DNA of 52,675 nucleotides from Saccharofermentans sp. (GTDB taxonomy: Bacteria; Bacillota; Clostridia; Saccharofermentanales; Saccharofermentanaceae): assembly GCA_016292145.1 (NCBI GenBank), contig JAEFBA010000008.1, positions 1-52,675 on the forward strand. Direction: 5' to 3'. The notes beneath the pieces are model-generated. The model was given only the letters and a program-made list of their open reading frames with translations, did no database searches and was not told the origin of the DNA. Positions 34,505-44,359 of this stretch are shown piece after piece. Both the position numbers and the translations under genes were made by a program. How positions within the stretch are numbered: position 1 is the first letter of the stretch; each line of letters starts with the position of its first letter.

Positions 34505-35140
34505 CTATAAACAAATATGTCTCTTTGCACATGAATCTACCTTTACATCATGCGTCACCATTATTATCGTCTTCCCGGCCTCATTGAATTCTTTAAGAAG
34601 CGATAAAACAAAGTCCCTGTTATCTGCGTCAAGACTGCCTGTCGGTTCATCGGCCAAGATCAATTCAGGAGACTTCAGCAGTATTTTAGCAAGTGCTACT
34701 CTCTGCTGCTCTCCGCCTGATAACGAATATACTTTTCTATTATCAAATCCCTCTAATCCAACCTTTGTAAGCGCATCTGATATCGCTTCTCTTTTCTGTT
34801 CCCTGTTATAGTCTGAAAACTCCAGTGCAAGATTAAGATTAAACTTACACGTTTCGTTATCTACAAGGCCAAAGTTCTGAAACAGATATGACAACTTGTG
34901 CCTTCGTATATCTCTTGCCTTCCTGCTTCCAAAACTCTCATTCTTTGTATCAAACAGAAGCACGTCACCCGAATCAGGCTTCTCAAGCAGACCAATGATA
35001 TTGAGCAGTGTCGTCTTACCCTTTCCGCTGGCACCTGTAATCGACAGGAATTCGCCTTCTTCCACATCAAGCGAAAAGTCCTTAAATATCACTTTATCCT
35101 TAAAACTCTTATTGATATTCTTTAGTGACACTATCGGCAT
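34505..35140 (-). CDS. Bacteriocin-type ABC transporter ATPase (lactococcin 972 group-like)
   Basis: 211 residues from the ATG with AAAGGAG upstream. A complete ABC ATPase: Walker A GASGKGKTT, Q-loop LFQNFGLVDN, signature YSLSGGEQQRVALAK, Walker B LILADEPTGSLD and a final THD. The KNINKSFKDKVIFKDFSLDV opening and LLNIIGLLEKPDSGDV stretch are typical of the ATPases paired with lactococcin 972-type exporters. The stop of the permease gene lies one base before its ATG, so the two are coupled. Codon use is AT-richer than the neighbours, suggesting acquisition. No bacteriocin precursor gene was found beside it, so the role (export, immunity or peptide resistance) is open. Confidence 0.88.
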   Translation of the reverse strand: MPIVSLKNINKSFKDKVIFKDFSLDVEEGEFLSITGASGKGKTTLLNIIGLLEKPDSGDVLLFDTKNESFGSRKARDIRRHKLSYLFQNFGLVDNETCKFNLNLALEFSDYNREQKREAISDALTKVGLEGFDNRKVYSLSGGEQQRVALAKILLKSPELILADEPTGSLDADNRDFVLSLLKEFNEAGKTIIMVTHDVKVDSCAKRHICL

Positions 35141-35141
35141 A

Positions 35142-37241
35142 TCACATTTCTCCTTTGGATATCTGATAAACATTTTTCTTAAGCTGCACCCGGCATCTCA
35201 AGATATTAGTTATAAGATCTGCGATAACAATTATCAGAGTGACTGTTAATGGCACCCACACCTTGCCGGTGTTAAATGCTGCTGCCACACCTGCAATAAA
35301 AACAGCTGTATATTCCAAACACAACACGAGAACATGGAATCTGAAAGTTCCGGTAAATGAATACCCGCTTAATGCCCTGGCAGCTATCAAATGCCTTTGG
35401 TTCCGGCAATAGAAATCTGCGGCAAAAGAAGTCGTAACGGCTGTTACAAAAATCAAGGATGAAAGAATCAGAAGTGACGACAGTACGCCTTTCCAGGAAT
35501 CCTCGATTCTTTTGTTAAGTTCTGTTTCAAGAGGAACTATGCCGTCTATGATGTCCTGGCAATCATACTTTTTTATAAGTGGTTCCAGTTCTGCGGAAGG
35601 GTTATCAGTATGAGTTCTGAACATGGTTCTTCCATATAAAATGTTCAGAAGCAAATGATATTTAAAATGCCAATCATTCTCCAGTGAATAATCATTAACA
35701 ACTTTTATTGCAGGAGCAGGTGATAATATTCCCTGATTGCTTCCCATGCCTCCGATTAAATAGACATACAATCGAGACCGTTGTGAATCATATTCTTTAA
35801 AAACAACTTTCAGGTCAGGATAGTAATCTATACCATCATACCTTACAAGCAACCGTTCATCCCACTGATAATCATCAGGAATCAGAATCGTCAGACAATC
35901 CGGATCAAGAGACTCTTCATAGATTCTGTTCCCTTCGAGATCGTAAACTTCATTCTCCTTAAGATAATTGTTATTCACTTCAATCGATGGCCCAAACCCG
36001 GCTTTAGCATTATATGTATAAAGGGGCATTCCATTATCATCAAGCCAATAATCATACGTATCACATACAATTGCATCATAATCGATTACGGCATCGTGAT
36101 AAAAATCCATCAGTTTCGGTGCAAATTGGATCTCGCTCAAATCGCTTTGCTCAACTCCGCCTTTAATTTGTGTAAAGAACACGAGTCCTTTTATCTTATC
36201 TGAGGTCTTATTTAAGGACATATACGCTACGACATCAGGGATGAAAACATTTAAAACAAAAAATGTAATGGTCAGTGTCAGTAATACAATTGCCAATGTT
36301 TTGACAGTTGATATCAGGAAATACATCATCTTTCCGGGGAAAGCACCTTTAATATACTTTTCTTTGCAAAACAGAAAAGTAAATACAATTCTTATAATGA
36401 CCGCTAATATCAATATACTTAAAGCATTCCTGTATGTTCCCAGACCGCTTACGAAATATTCAGTCACTGAAAGCCTGACGTTCAGTCCAATATATATAGC
36501 TGAAAATACAAAGCATATCAAAAAAGCAATAACGCCATATGGTAATACTTTTACACATTCTCTTGCCGTTATATCAGCTAAAGAAAAACCATCCATTCTC
36601 AACAGTGCACTTTTCTTCGCATTATGTACTGTATAAAGGAGAACAGCCAGCAAATAGATCAAGCCCGTTATAATCTGGATTAAAAAATCATTATGAGTGA
36701 CTCCGACAACATCTTTATACTCTGTTACTTCCAAACCGGCCTGCTCATAAGCAGCATATACTTTATCCTTGTCTGAAGTCTTACAGTATAAAGTAAAACA
36801 AGTAATGTTCTTCCCTCTCTCGCAGAATTCTTCAAAGGGAAGAAAAACTATCATGTTGTCTGATGTCGTTAGTAATTTATACTTAGCAGCACCAGAGTTA
36901 TAATCAACATTCGAGAAATACTCATTCTTATCTAATCTGATAGTTCCCTTTGAAGTTTTAATCGGGATGAAATCATCTGTGTTATTCGTCTTATAGTACA
37001 CAGAACAACCTTCGTTATTGATCATCTCATAATCTTCAACAAGGATATCAAAGCCTGCAGAATCAGCTTCAGACATGACTAGTCTGGAAGCTTCATCTGC
37101 CGGCATATCACTTTTTACAGAAAACAGGCTAAGCCCATCCGTCAGCTTTTCGGAATAGTTTTGAGAACTGTTCCTATAAACTGTCCAAAACGTAAAAATG
37201 ATAAATACAGAAAGAAGAACTCGTAATATATTTTCTTTCAT
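35142..37241 (-). CDS. Bacteriocin-associated ABC permease-like membrane protein (about 700 residues)
   Basis: 699 residues. One N-terminal membrane helix (ILRVLLSVFIIFTFWTVY), a ~160-residue external domain, then a cluster of helices (FLIQIITGLIYLLAVLLYTV, LPYGVIAFLICFVFSAIYIG, ALSILILAVIIRIVFTFLF, TLAIVLLTLTITFFVLNVFI). A second external domain (about 340-585) and a C-terminal set of three helices follow. This layout fits the seven-helix bacteriocin-associated integral membrane protein family that partners with the ATPase type encoded next to it. Base composition is visibly AT-rich. Product is likely a peptide exporter or immunity complex; substrate unknown. Confidence 0.78.
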   Translation of the reverse strand: MKENILRVLLSVFIIFTFWTVYRNSSQNYSEKLTDGLSLFSVKSDMPADEASRLVMSEADSAGFDILVEDYEMINNEGCSVYYKTNNTDDFIPIKTSKGTIRLDKNEYFSNVDYNSGAAKYKLLTTSDNMIVFLPFEEFCERGKNITCFTLYCKTSDKDKVYAAYEQAGLEVTEYKDVVGVTHNDFLIQIITGLIYLLAVLLYTVHNAKKSALLRMDGFSLADITARECVKVLPYGVIAFLICFVFSAIYIGLNVRLSVTEYFVSGLGTYRNALSILILAVIIRIVFTFLFCKEKYIKGAFPGKMMYFLISTVKTLAIVLLTLTITFFVLNVFIPDVVAYMSLNKTSDKIKGLVFFTQIKGGVEQSDLSEIQFAPKLMDFYHDAVIDYDAIVCDTYDYWLDDNGMPLYTYNAKAGFGPSIEVNNNYLKENEVYDLEGNRIYEESLDPDCLTILIPDDYQWDERLLVRYDGIDYYPDLKVVFKEYDSQRSRLYVYLIGGMGSNQGILSPAPAIKVVNDYSLENDWHFKYHLLLNILYGRTMFRTHTDNPSAELEPLIKKYDCQDIIDGIVPLETELNKRIEDSWKGVLSSLLILSSLIFVTAVTTSFAADFYCRNQRHLIAARALSGYSFTGTFRFHVLVLCLEYTAVFIAGVAAAFNTGKVWVPLTVTLIIVIADLITNILRCRVQLKKNVYQISKGEM

Positions 37242-37440
37242 AATTACTCTAAAGTTAATCGCTCCTATAAGAGCCCAAGTATTACCCCATGTCAGTAGTG
37301 TTGTTTTACCTAGCTTTACTTAACGCCTTTTTCGATTTAGTACGCCCATATTCAAATATCGAAAAAAATAAAACACCAACAATTCTATTATCTTCTGCAA
37401 AATACCACAGGGGCATTTGCATTTCAACACATTTTGATAA

Positions 37441-37479
37441 ATCCGGGGATAAAGTAAAAAATCCGGAGACAAAGTAAAA
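37441..37479. repeat. Pair of 19-bp imperfect direct repeats
   Basis: ATCCGGGGATAAAGTAAAA (37441-37459) and ATCCGGAGACAAAGTAAAA (37461-37479) match at 17 of 19 positions with one base between. They lie in the 275-base gap 37242-37516, which otherwise holds only a 38-codon frame without a ribosome site and no recognisable gene. Short direct repeats of this sort occur at IS21-family ends; that origin is only a suggestion. Confidence 0.6.
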
Positions 37480-37516
37480 TTCTAGGGGTTCATTTCTTGC
37501 TTAGAAACTTGGCTCT

Positions 37517-38455
37517 TTATATTTTTCTCAGCCCGTTAATACGTATATCATCAAGTTCTTCCGCATTCAGGCAGCCGCATTGATAAAGCCGCAGATATTC
37601 CTTGGAAACATCAGAATCAAAGATCAGCACATCATCAGAGCCGATAGTTACATCAACACCGTTCCTGTAAAGTTCTGCGATCGGATGAGTTCTCAGCTCC
37701 GCTACTCTTCCAAGAAGATAATTACTGGAAGGAGTAATGTTCAGCCTGATGTGATTATCCGCAAGGAATCTGATCACAGAAGGATCTTCTGCAGCTGCTA
37801 TGCCATGCTGAACCTCATCAAGCTCCAGGCATTCTACGGCAAAGCGTACATCCTCTGCAGTTCCCCACTCACCGACATGCGCCTTTAGCCTGAGCCCTTC
37901 TGCTTTTGCACGCCTGTAGATGGACTTGAAGTTTTCTATCGGCTGCGCAAGTTCATCTCCATACAGGTCAATTGAATAAAAAGCCTTGCATCCCCAGAAA
38001 TGGGACAGGCATTCTTCCAGATATGCAATGTCACAATGCCTGGACATTCCTATCTGCAGCCTCAGTTCTATTTCAGGTGCAATCTCACTGTGTGCCTTTT
38101 CGAAAGCACCCACAAGTTCTTCTATGTCGCCGCCATAAAATTCATTAAGTCCCCAGACATCCTCACCTATCTCCAGGATACTTACTCCGTCTTCCCTTGC
38201 CTGAGCAAAAGCCGCCTTAATAAGCATTCTGCGGCCTTCTGCCGAGTTAAAATAATCACCTATGTTCGCGGCATTCCATGCATGCATTTCATCCATAGAA
38301 TGAAGCGGCTTTATGATCGGCTGAATATCCCTTCCGGCATGCTCGTTCAAATAGCGTCTGCTCCCACCGAGCACAAAGTGATTATGCAGGTCGGCCTTTT
38401 TACATTTACGAATATCCGTAAGACTTCCTTGTTTAATTGCATCTATGAATTCCAT
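37517..38455 (-). CDS. Adenosine deaminase-family amidohydrolase
   Basis: 312 residues. All metal and catalytic elements of the adenosine/AMP deaminase fold are visible: HxH in KADLHNHFVLGG (about 22-24), the metal His and catalytic Glu in KAHVGEWG, the His in VQHGIAAAED, and the Asp pair in VTIGSDD. The NITPSSNYLLG segment is also typical. It would deaminate adenosine or a related purine or adenylyl compound; exact substrate is uncertain because the protein is somewhat shorter than classical adenosine deaminases (about 330-350). An AGGGATA ribosome site precedes the ATG. It fits the purine-salvage theme of the window (xpt, hpt, nucleoside importer). Confidence 0.85.
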   Translation of the reverse strand: MEFIDAIKQGSLTDIRKCKKADLHNHFVLGGSRRYLNEHAGRDIQPIIKPLHSMDEMHAWNAANIGDYFNSAEGRRMLIKAAFAQAREDGVSILEIGEDVWGLNEFYGGDIEELVGAFEKAHSEIAPEIELRLQIGMSRHCDIAYLEECLSHFWGCKAFYSIDLYGDELAQPIENFKSIYRRAKAEGLRLKAHVGEWGTAEDVRFAVECLELDEVQHGIAAAEDPSVIRFLADNHIRLNITPSSNYLLGRVAELRTHPIAELYRNGVDVTIGSDDVLIFDSDVSKEYLRLYQCGCLNAEELDDIRINGLRKI

Positions 38456-38543
38456 GTAATATCCCTATGCTTTTTGTAATTACTAAATCATTGTCTTGAC
38501 TAAAGAACATGTACTGCAATCCCTTTAATATGATAGCAGAAAT

Positions 38544-38574
38544 AAAAAAGGTATCCCGGAAAAATCTGAGATAC
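38544..38574 (-). terminator. Intrinsic terminator after ftsH
   Basis: Minus strand GGTATC and GATACC pair around a ~13-base loop (38550-38574), followed by TTTTTT (38544-38549). It lies 27 bases after the ftsH stop. Confidence 0.8.
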
Positions 38575-38600
38575 CCTGTTTTATTAGTTTGTTGAACAGA

Positions 38601-40661
38601 TTAGTCTGACGGACCGGGATCGTTGGAATCGTCAGGATCGATAGCCGTAGCATGAGGCTTCTCAACTGTGTGGTCCGGTTCAGAAGAAACAGGCTCAATT
38701 ACCGGTTCTTCAACAGGTGCTGCAACGGGAACTGCAGCAGGAACATCTGCTTCAATTGAAGAAGAAAGATCTATTCCTGAATAAGCCTGAGGATAGACAG
38801 CGCTCAAGTCACCGTTAGCCAGATAGATCTTCTCGAAATCGGGACCATCAACCGTAAGCTTATCGATAAGTCTTGTAGCAAGGCCTTCGACGACAGCCTT
38901 CTTCTCGATGAGGATCCTCTTTGTCTCCGCATAGCATGTATCGATGATGCTCTTGATCTCTTCATCGATCTCAGCAGCTGTCTGATCGGAATAGCTCTGT
39001 ACCTGACCCATCGAGTAGCCGAGGAATACTTCCTCATTCTCATCGCCGAATACCATGTTGCGGAACTTCTTGGAAAGCCCGTAACGCTTGATCATGTTCT
39101 TGGCGATGTTGTTGCACTGCTGAAGGTCAGATGAAGCGCCTGTGGATACTTCACCGAGGAATACCTCTTCTGCGGCACGTCCGCCCAAAGACATCTTGAT
39201 GGTATCAAGGAGCATCTTCTCTGTATAGAAATCCGTATCTTCGATCGGCTTATAAGCAGTAAAACCGCCTGCTCTTCCTGCAGGAATGATCGTAACACGG
39301 TCGACCTTCTCGAACTCTGATGTTGCACGGAGTACTACAGCGTGGCCTGCTTCGTGGTATGCGGTAAGGCGCTTAACCTTGTCGCTGAGCTTCTTGGAAT
39401 TCTTCTGGGGGCCCATCTGAACTCTGAATGTAGCATCAGTGATCTCCTGCATCGTAATCTCTTTTTTATTGTGACGTGCTGTCATGAGAGCTGCTTCGTT
39501 AAGAAGGTTCTCAAGATCGGCACCCGTAAAACCTACTGTTGAAAGAGCAACCTCGTGGAGATCGACGTCCTTTGCGAGGGGCTTCTTTCTTGCATGGATC
39601 TTAAGGATAGCTTCACGCTCATCAGCGTCAGGCATATTGACCATGATACGTCTGTCGAAACGGCCCGGACGGAGAAGTGCGGGGTCAAGAACGTCTACAC
39701 GGTTTGTAGCTGCCATGACGATTACGTTGGAGTTAACATCGAAGCCGTCCATCTCAACTAAGATCTGGTTCAATGTCTGCTCTCGCTCATCCTGTCCGCC
39801 TCCGAGGCCTGCGCCTCTCTTACGGCCGACAGCATCGATCTCGTCGATGAATACTACGGAAGGAGCTTCCTTCTTGGCATCGGCGAAGAGTGATCTTACA
39901 CGTGAAGCACCGACACCGACGAGCATTTCGACGAAGTCGGAACCTGAGATATAGAAGAACTTAACGCCTGCCTCACCGGCTACGGCTCTTGCAAGCAAAG
40001 TCTTACCTGTACCCGGTGCACCGTATAGGAGAACACCCTTAGGGATCTTGGCTCCGAGCTGCTGATACTTCTTAGGATTCTTCAGGAAATCAACGATCTC
40101 CTGGAGTTCTTCCTTCTCTTCTACAGAACCTGCAACGTCGGAGAACTTAACCTTATCCTTGTTGGGGTCGGATATTCTCGCGCGGTTGTTACCGAAGCTG
40201 AATACGCTGTTGCCGTCCCTGCTCTGTCTTGTGATGCTCATGAAGAGTACGACTACAACGATCAGGGATACCGCGAACAGGACCACATTGACGATCAGGG
40301 ACCAGTCAAACGGTTCTGTATAGTTGTAATTCTCTATCTTTCCCTGTGCCTTGGCTTTGTCGAGCTTTAAAACGAGATCGTCAACGAACTCATAAGGAAC
40401 GTCCTGTGTAACCTGCTGATTGATGTTCTGGGCATCTTTGTAGGTTACGACTACCGTTGTTCCCTTGATCTCGACTAAGCTTACATCGTTCTCTTTATCG
40501 TCGATGATAGCCATGACGTCTGACAGGGTCTTCTTTTCTTTCTGTCCGTAATTACCGCCGAATACGATAGTTGAGAATGCAATGAGCACAACTATCATAA
40601 TGACATAGAAGAATAATCCTCCGCCTATCGGCTTGCTATTCTTTTCGTTCTTATCTGACAC
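38601..40661 (-). CDS. ftsH: ATP-dependent zinc metalloprotease FtsH
   Basis: 686 residues. Two membrane helices (about 15-35 and 117-143) flank a small external domain. The AAA+ domain has Walker A GAPGTGKT, Walker B VFIDEIDA and the second region of homology ending [21 protein letters not shown]. The peptidase has HEAGH near 430-440 and a downstream LLGGRAAEE-like zinc Asp/Glu region. It degrades membrane and regulatory proteins. The tail beyond ~640 is an acidic Pro/Val/Glu-rich extension. Located 6 bases after hpt; the order tilS-hpt-ftsH is conserved in Firmicutes. Confidence 0.98.
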   Translation of the reverse strand: MSDKNEKNSKPIGGGLFFYVIMIVVLIAFSTIVFGGNYGQKEKKTLSDVMAIIDDKENDVSLVEIKGTTVVVTYKDAQNINQQVTQDVPYEFVDDLVLKLDKAKAQGKIENYNYTEPFDWSLIVNVVLFAVSLIVVVVLFMSITRQSRDGNSVFSFGNNRARISDPNKDKVKFSDVAGSVEEKEELQEIVDFLKNPKKYQQLGAKIPKGVLLYGAPGTGKTLLARAVAGEAGVKFFYISGSDFVEMLVGVGASRVRSLFADAKKEAPSVVFIDEIDAVGRKRGAGLGGGQDEREQTLNQILVEMDGFDVNSNVIVMAATNRVDVLDPALLRPGRFDRRIMVNMPDADEREAILKIHARKKPLAKDVDLHEVALSTVGFTGADLENLLNEAALMTARHNKKEITMQEITDATFRVQMGPQKNSKKLSDKVKRLTAYHEAGHAVVLRATSEFEKVDRVTIIPAGRAGGFTAYKPIEDTDFYTEKMLLDTIKMSLGGRAAEEVFLGEVSTGASSDLQQCNNIAKNMIKRYGLSKKFRNMVFGDENEEVFLGYSMGQVQSYSDQTAAEIDEEIKSIIDTCYAETKRILIEKKAVVEGLATRLIDKLTVDGPDFEKIYLANGDLSAVYPQAYSGIDLSSSIEADVPAAVPVAAPVEEPVIEPVSSEPDHTVEKPHATAIDPDDSNDPGPSD

Positions 40662-40666
40662 TTCTC

Positions 40667-41191
40667 TTATTCCTTTCTTACTATCCTGATGTCATCGAAA
40701 TCTCTATATCTGCCGTCAAGGTCAAGACCATATCCGACAATAAATTCATCCGGAACCGTGATTCCGTTATAATCCGGCACAAGGTCAATAACTCTTCTGC
40801 TCGGCTTATCAAAAGCCGTACAGATCTTAAGTGACTTGGGCTGTCTCTTAAGAAGCAGCTCTTTAAGGAGTGCAAGAGTTCTTCCCGTATCGACGATGTC
40901 TTCAACGATAAGGACATTCATGTCCTTGATGTCGTAAGACATGTCTTTCTTGATCTTGAGCTCTCCGGTGGAGAACTCTCCGACATAAGATGAGACCTGC
41001 ATAAAATCAACTATTACAGGCATCTCAAGTTTTCTTACAAGGTCTGCAGTAAAGATAAATGCTCCGGTAAGGATACCGACGACCACAAGGGGTTCATCAC
41101 CGTAGTCGCGGTTGATCTCGCTGCTCAAACGCTCAAGCATCTGCTCGATCTCACTATGAGAAACTAACACCTGATCAGTATTGATAGCCAT
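40667..41191 (-). CDS. hpt: Hypoxanthine phosphoribosyltransferase
   Basis: 174 residues. Converts hypoxanthine and guanine with PRPP to IMP and GMP. The PRPP-binding motif VLIVEDIVDTGRTL is near 94-107, with the flexible-loop segment SSYVGE and FIVGYGLDLDGRYRD at the C-terminus. It sits 6 bases after tilS and before ftsH, as in many Firmicutes. Confidence 0.97.
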   Translation of the reverse strand: MAINTDQVLVSHSEIEQMLERLSSEINRDYGDEPLVVVGILTGAFIFTADLVRKLEMPVIVDFMQVSSYVGEFSTGELKIKKDMSYDIKDMNVLIVEDIVDTGRTLALLKELLLKRQPKSLKICTAFDKPSRRVIDLVPDYNGITVPDEFIVGYGLDLDGRYRDFDDIRIVRKE

Positions 41192-41197
41192 AGTACT

Positions 41198-42724
41198 TTA
41201 CTGCCTTTCTACCGTTATCCTGACAAAGGCTCCGGAAGTTGCCCCGCCCTGCCCTGATGCGGTGTATCTTTCATAGCTCACGGCGTTCGTAAAACCTATG
41301 CCGTGTCCGAATCCCGGCAACCACAGGATATCGCCGTCCTTCTTCACGAAGAGGATCTGCGCTCTGGCAGACTCAGGGATCTTAAGGTCAGTCATCAGGC
41401 GGTTAAGCTCTTTGCTGCCTTTAGAACCTGCTTTCTTCATCCGAAGGGCACTGCCTGTCCCCCCGCAATTACCAAGCGTGATCTTCCCCCCGGCCAGCGC
41501 CTCAATAGGGCAAAACCACGAATGATTATTATACTCCACTTCACGCACGTTCTCAATTATTCTTGTTTTTAATATATAGGCAGAATTGGGGATTTTAGTC
41601 GCATTTCCGTCACAACTTTCAGCCTCGATCCCTATCTCGACAGGACCGGTTGCTGTCATAAAGCCCATATCTTCCGCTATTTTGCAGGCCAGATCCCTGA
41701 TCTTGTCTGATGTTCCGAACGCGAAAATGTCCCCGAATCTATATGCCTTGCGCCCGAAAGGCATATCCAGGAGCATCTCGCCTCCCATATTGCCTTCTAT
41801 GAGCCCGAAGCAGTCGTTAAGGTTGCTCTCTTCAAAATCCGTAAGGTTGCCGAATGTCTCGAGCCACAATGACCTTATGACTCTGGACCTTATTGCGGTA
41901 TGCATGTCCTTTAAGCCTGATACCGTAAGTACCGGATATCCTGAGATATTCCTGCAGCCGGCTTCATAAGCTTCCTTTGCCGAACTGCTGATAAAATCAA
42001 GGTCGCTCTCCAAAAGCTTATATGTCCTTGTAAGAGGAACGGACGGATCGCCGTAGGTCTCAGCGATCTTCGGAAAGATATCATTGCGCCAGGTATTGCG
42101 CGTGCCCTCTGTCGTAAGATTCGTCTGATCGACTGCGTATTCTACGCCCAGAGCGTCAAGATAACCGATAAGCTCATTCTTCTTAAGGCACAGGAGAGGT
42201 CTTATTATCCTGCCTGACAAAGGCTTGGGATTTACAAGGCCTTCAAGACCTGAACCTCTGAAGAGGTTCATCATCATGGTCTCGGAAATATCGTCCTTAT
42301 GGTGGGCAATGGCTATGCGGACTGTCTTGCCCGTGGCCTTTTCGAGAGCTTGGGCATACTGTTCAAAAGCCTCATATCTTAATACTCTGCCGGCTGTCTC
42401 TTCCGAAATGCGGTTCAGCTTGGCAAATTCCCTGCAGTCAAAATCCAGGACCTTGAGCTCAACATGATTCTCACAGCAAAGCTGTCTTACAAGCTCTGCT
42501 TCCTCGTCGCAGACGCCCGGTCTTAAATGGTGATTACAGTGGAGTGCGTAGATATCACAGCCGATATCAGAGCAGTTCCTAAGGCCTTTAAGAATATGGA
42601 GTAAAGCGACAGAATCGGGACCTCCGGACAGACCGACAACGATAATGCCACAGTCAAACAGTCCTTTACTTTGAGAAAATTCAAGGACCTTGTCTAAGAT
42701 CTCTACTGTCTCTTCCTTCTTCAA
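41198..42724 (-). CDS. tilS: tRNA(Ile)-lysidine synthase
   Basis: 508 residues. TilS converts the wobble C34 of the AUA-decoding tRNA-Ile to lysidine. The PP-loop SGGPDS is at residues 33-38; the N-terminal adenylation domain continues with HHLRPGVCDEEAELV, IAIAHHKDDISET and NLFRGSGLEGL. The C-terminal domains (about 380-508) contain the HGIG segment and are consistent with a full-length enzyme. The start codon appears to be TTG, with only a weak ribosome site, 3 bases after the dnaB stop, so translation is probably coupled. It is followed by hpt. Confidence 0.94.
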   Translation of the reverse strand: MKKEETVEILDKVLEFSQSKGLFDCGIIVVGLSGGPDSVALLHILKGLRNCSDIGCDIYALHCNHHLRPGVCDEEAELVRQLCCENHVELKVLDFDCREFAKLNRISEETAGRVLRYEAFEQYAQALEKATGKTVRIAIAHHKDDISETMMMNLFRGSGLEGLVNPKPLSGRIIRPLLCLKKNELIGYLDALGVEYAVDQTNLTTEGTRNTWRNDIFPKIAETYGDPSVPLTRTYKLLESDLDFISSSAKEAYEAGCRNISGYPVLTVSGLKDMHTAIRSRVIRSLWLETFGNLTDFEESNLNDCFGLIEGNMGGEMLLDMPFGRKAYRFGDIFAFGTSDKIRDLACKIAEDMGFMTATGPVEIGIEAESCDGNATKIPNSAYILKTRIIENVREVEYNNHSWFCPIEALAGGKITLGNCGGTGSALRMKKAGSKGSKELNRLMTDLKIPESARAQILFVKKDGDILWLPGFGHGIGFTNAVSYERYTASGQGGATSGAFVRITVERQ

Positions 42725-42727
42725 GCT

Positions 42728-44341
42728 TTAAAAACCGTCCGGGAAACTTTCATTTGCCTGTGCGAAGAAATCATCGTTCTCAGGCGGGATATCCTCATTA
42801 CCGGGCATAGGGGGTTCAGGGATAGGACCCTCGTCCTCTGTAACGCTCTCGAAATTATAGTTCTGGGAAGCGGCATCGCCGTCAACCGTTCTGGTATAGG
42901 GGCTGCCGGAATCTTCGTCAGGATCTTTCTCGTTATATTCCTTGAACATCGTCTTCTTGGGGATCCAGAACACAGAATCCCTGCCGGTCTTGCCGTGACG
43001 ATTCTTGGACAGATAGATAAAGGCAGGCTTTACTTCGGAATTGTCCTTGAAATCAACCTTCTCGGAACCGTCCTCGGGTACTCCGCCTTCCTCATCCTTC
43101 TTCTTGTAATAGTCAGGTCTGTCGATGAACATGACTGTATCGGCATCCTGCTCGATGGCACCTGAGTCTCTGAGGTCAGAGAGCTGCGGTGTGTGGTCAT
43201 CTCTCTGCGCAGCGCCTCTGGAGAGCTGTGAAAGAGCAATGATCGGTATATTGAAATCCTTTGCCAGAATCTTCAAAGATCTGGAAATGGCTGTAACTTC
43301 TTCATTACGTGATTTTCCGCCGCCGCCCGGCATCGTCATGAGCTGCAGATAGTCGATAACTACGAGCCTCGGAGCTTTCTTCGGGTCTGCGAAAAGCTGC
43401 GTGAGCTTTGACTTCATGGTGACGGGGTTAGTATCGGAATTGTCATCGATATAGATCGGATATTCAGTAAGATATCCCAGCGCTCTGTCGATCTGCTTGC
43501 GGTCACTGTCGCTCATCTTACGTGAATAGATGATCTCGCTTACAGGCTTGCTCATGAACGAAGACATAAGTCTCGTGGCGATCTCAGACTTACTCATCTC
43601 GAGTGAGAAGATCGCAACAGGCTTCTGGTTCGCAGCTACATTCTGGGCCATGTTGATCGCAAGAGCCGACTTACCCATACTGGGTCGTGCAGCAAGGATA
43701 TTAAGGGATCCCGGTCTTAAGCCTCCGAGCATGGAATCGAGCTTAGGGAAACCAAGCTTGATCTTACCCGAGTTGTCATCTCTTAATTCAGACGTGATCT
43801 CGCTCATCGTAAGCTTGAGGATATCAGCCATGCCTTCGAAGCCCTTGCTCTCTCCTGCGCCTCTTAATTCTGAGATCTTGCTGATGGCATAATCTGCGGT
43901 CTCTGATGCGCGCATGCTGCCGTCCAATGCCTTCTTCCTGACATCTTCGACGGTCTTGAGGAGCTTGGAGCGGTCGCTCCTCTCCCTGATCGCATCGATA
44001 TAGCTGAGAAGTGCGGACTGTACGGCGGTCGTATCACCTACGCGGTAAACATATCTCTGGCCGCCGGCCTTATCAGCCAGTCCCCTTCTCTCAAGTTCTG
44101 AAAAGACTGTAATACGGTCTATCTGGGCATTATCAAGGAACATATCGATGATGACTCCGTAGATCGTGCGGTTGCGCACATCGGTAAAGTCACTCTCATC
44201 GATCTTGTTCTCAACCGTCTTCAGGATAGCGGTGTCCTTGCGCATGCAGAGCGCCAAAAGACCCATCTCGACATCAACTTCAGTGTTGTTGTCGATTCCC
44301 TGATCGATCAGATTATTCAGATAGTCCATATTCTCAGACAT
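42728..44341 (-). CDS. dnaB: Replicative DNA helicase DnaB
   Basis: 537 residues. The N-terminal primase-interacting domain (about 15-120; EVDVEMGLLALCMRKDTAILKTV) is followed by the RecA-like helicase domain with Walker A ARPSMGKSA (about 214-222), the MSKSEIATRLMSS segment, Walker B LVVIDYLQLM and ALSQLSRG. The protein is longer than the usual ~450 because of an acidic insert near 430-445 and a ~65-residue Pro/Glu/Asp-rich tail. Acts at the replication fork with the rplI gene just upstream, a classic rplI-dnaB pairing. A second in-frame ATG lies four codons in. Confidence 0.97.
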   Translation of the reverse strand: MSENMDYLNNLIDQGIDNNTEVDVEMGLLALCMRKDTAILKTVENKIDESDFTDVRNRTIYGVIIDMFLDNAQIDRITVFSELERRGLADKAGGQRYVYRVGDTTAVQSALLSYIDAIRERSDRSKLLKTVEDVRKKALDGSMRASETADYAISKISELRGAGESKGFEGMADILKLTMSEITSELRDDNSGKIKLGFPKLDSMLGGLRPGSLNILAARPSMGKSALAINMAQNVAANQKPVAIFSLEMSKSEIATRLMSSFMSKPVSEIIYSRKMSDSDRKQIDRALGYLTEYPIYIDDNSDTNPVTMKSKLTQLFADPKKAPRLVVIDYLQLMTMPGGGGKSRNEEVTAISRSLKILAKDFNIPIIALSQLSRGAAQRDDHTPQLSDLRDSGAIEQDADTVMFIDRPDYYKKKDEEGGVPEDGSEKVDFKDNSEVKPAFIYLSKNRHGKTGRDSVFWIPKKTMFKEYNEKDPDEDSGSPYTRTVDGDAASQNYNFESVTEDEGPIPEPPMPGNEDIPPENDDFFAQANESFPDGF

Positions 44342-44359
44342 ATAAAGCTCTGATCCTCT

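Noticed and set aside
37306-37422. 38-codon minus-strand frame as a bacteriocin precursor for the ABC pair
   Set aside because: No ribosome site, no signal peptide or Gly-Gly leader, and no lactococcin-like motif; it starts inside an unremarkable AT-rich stretch.
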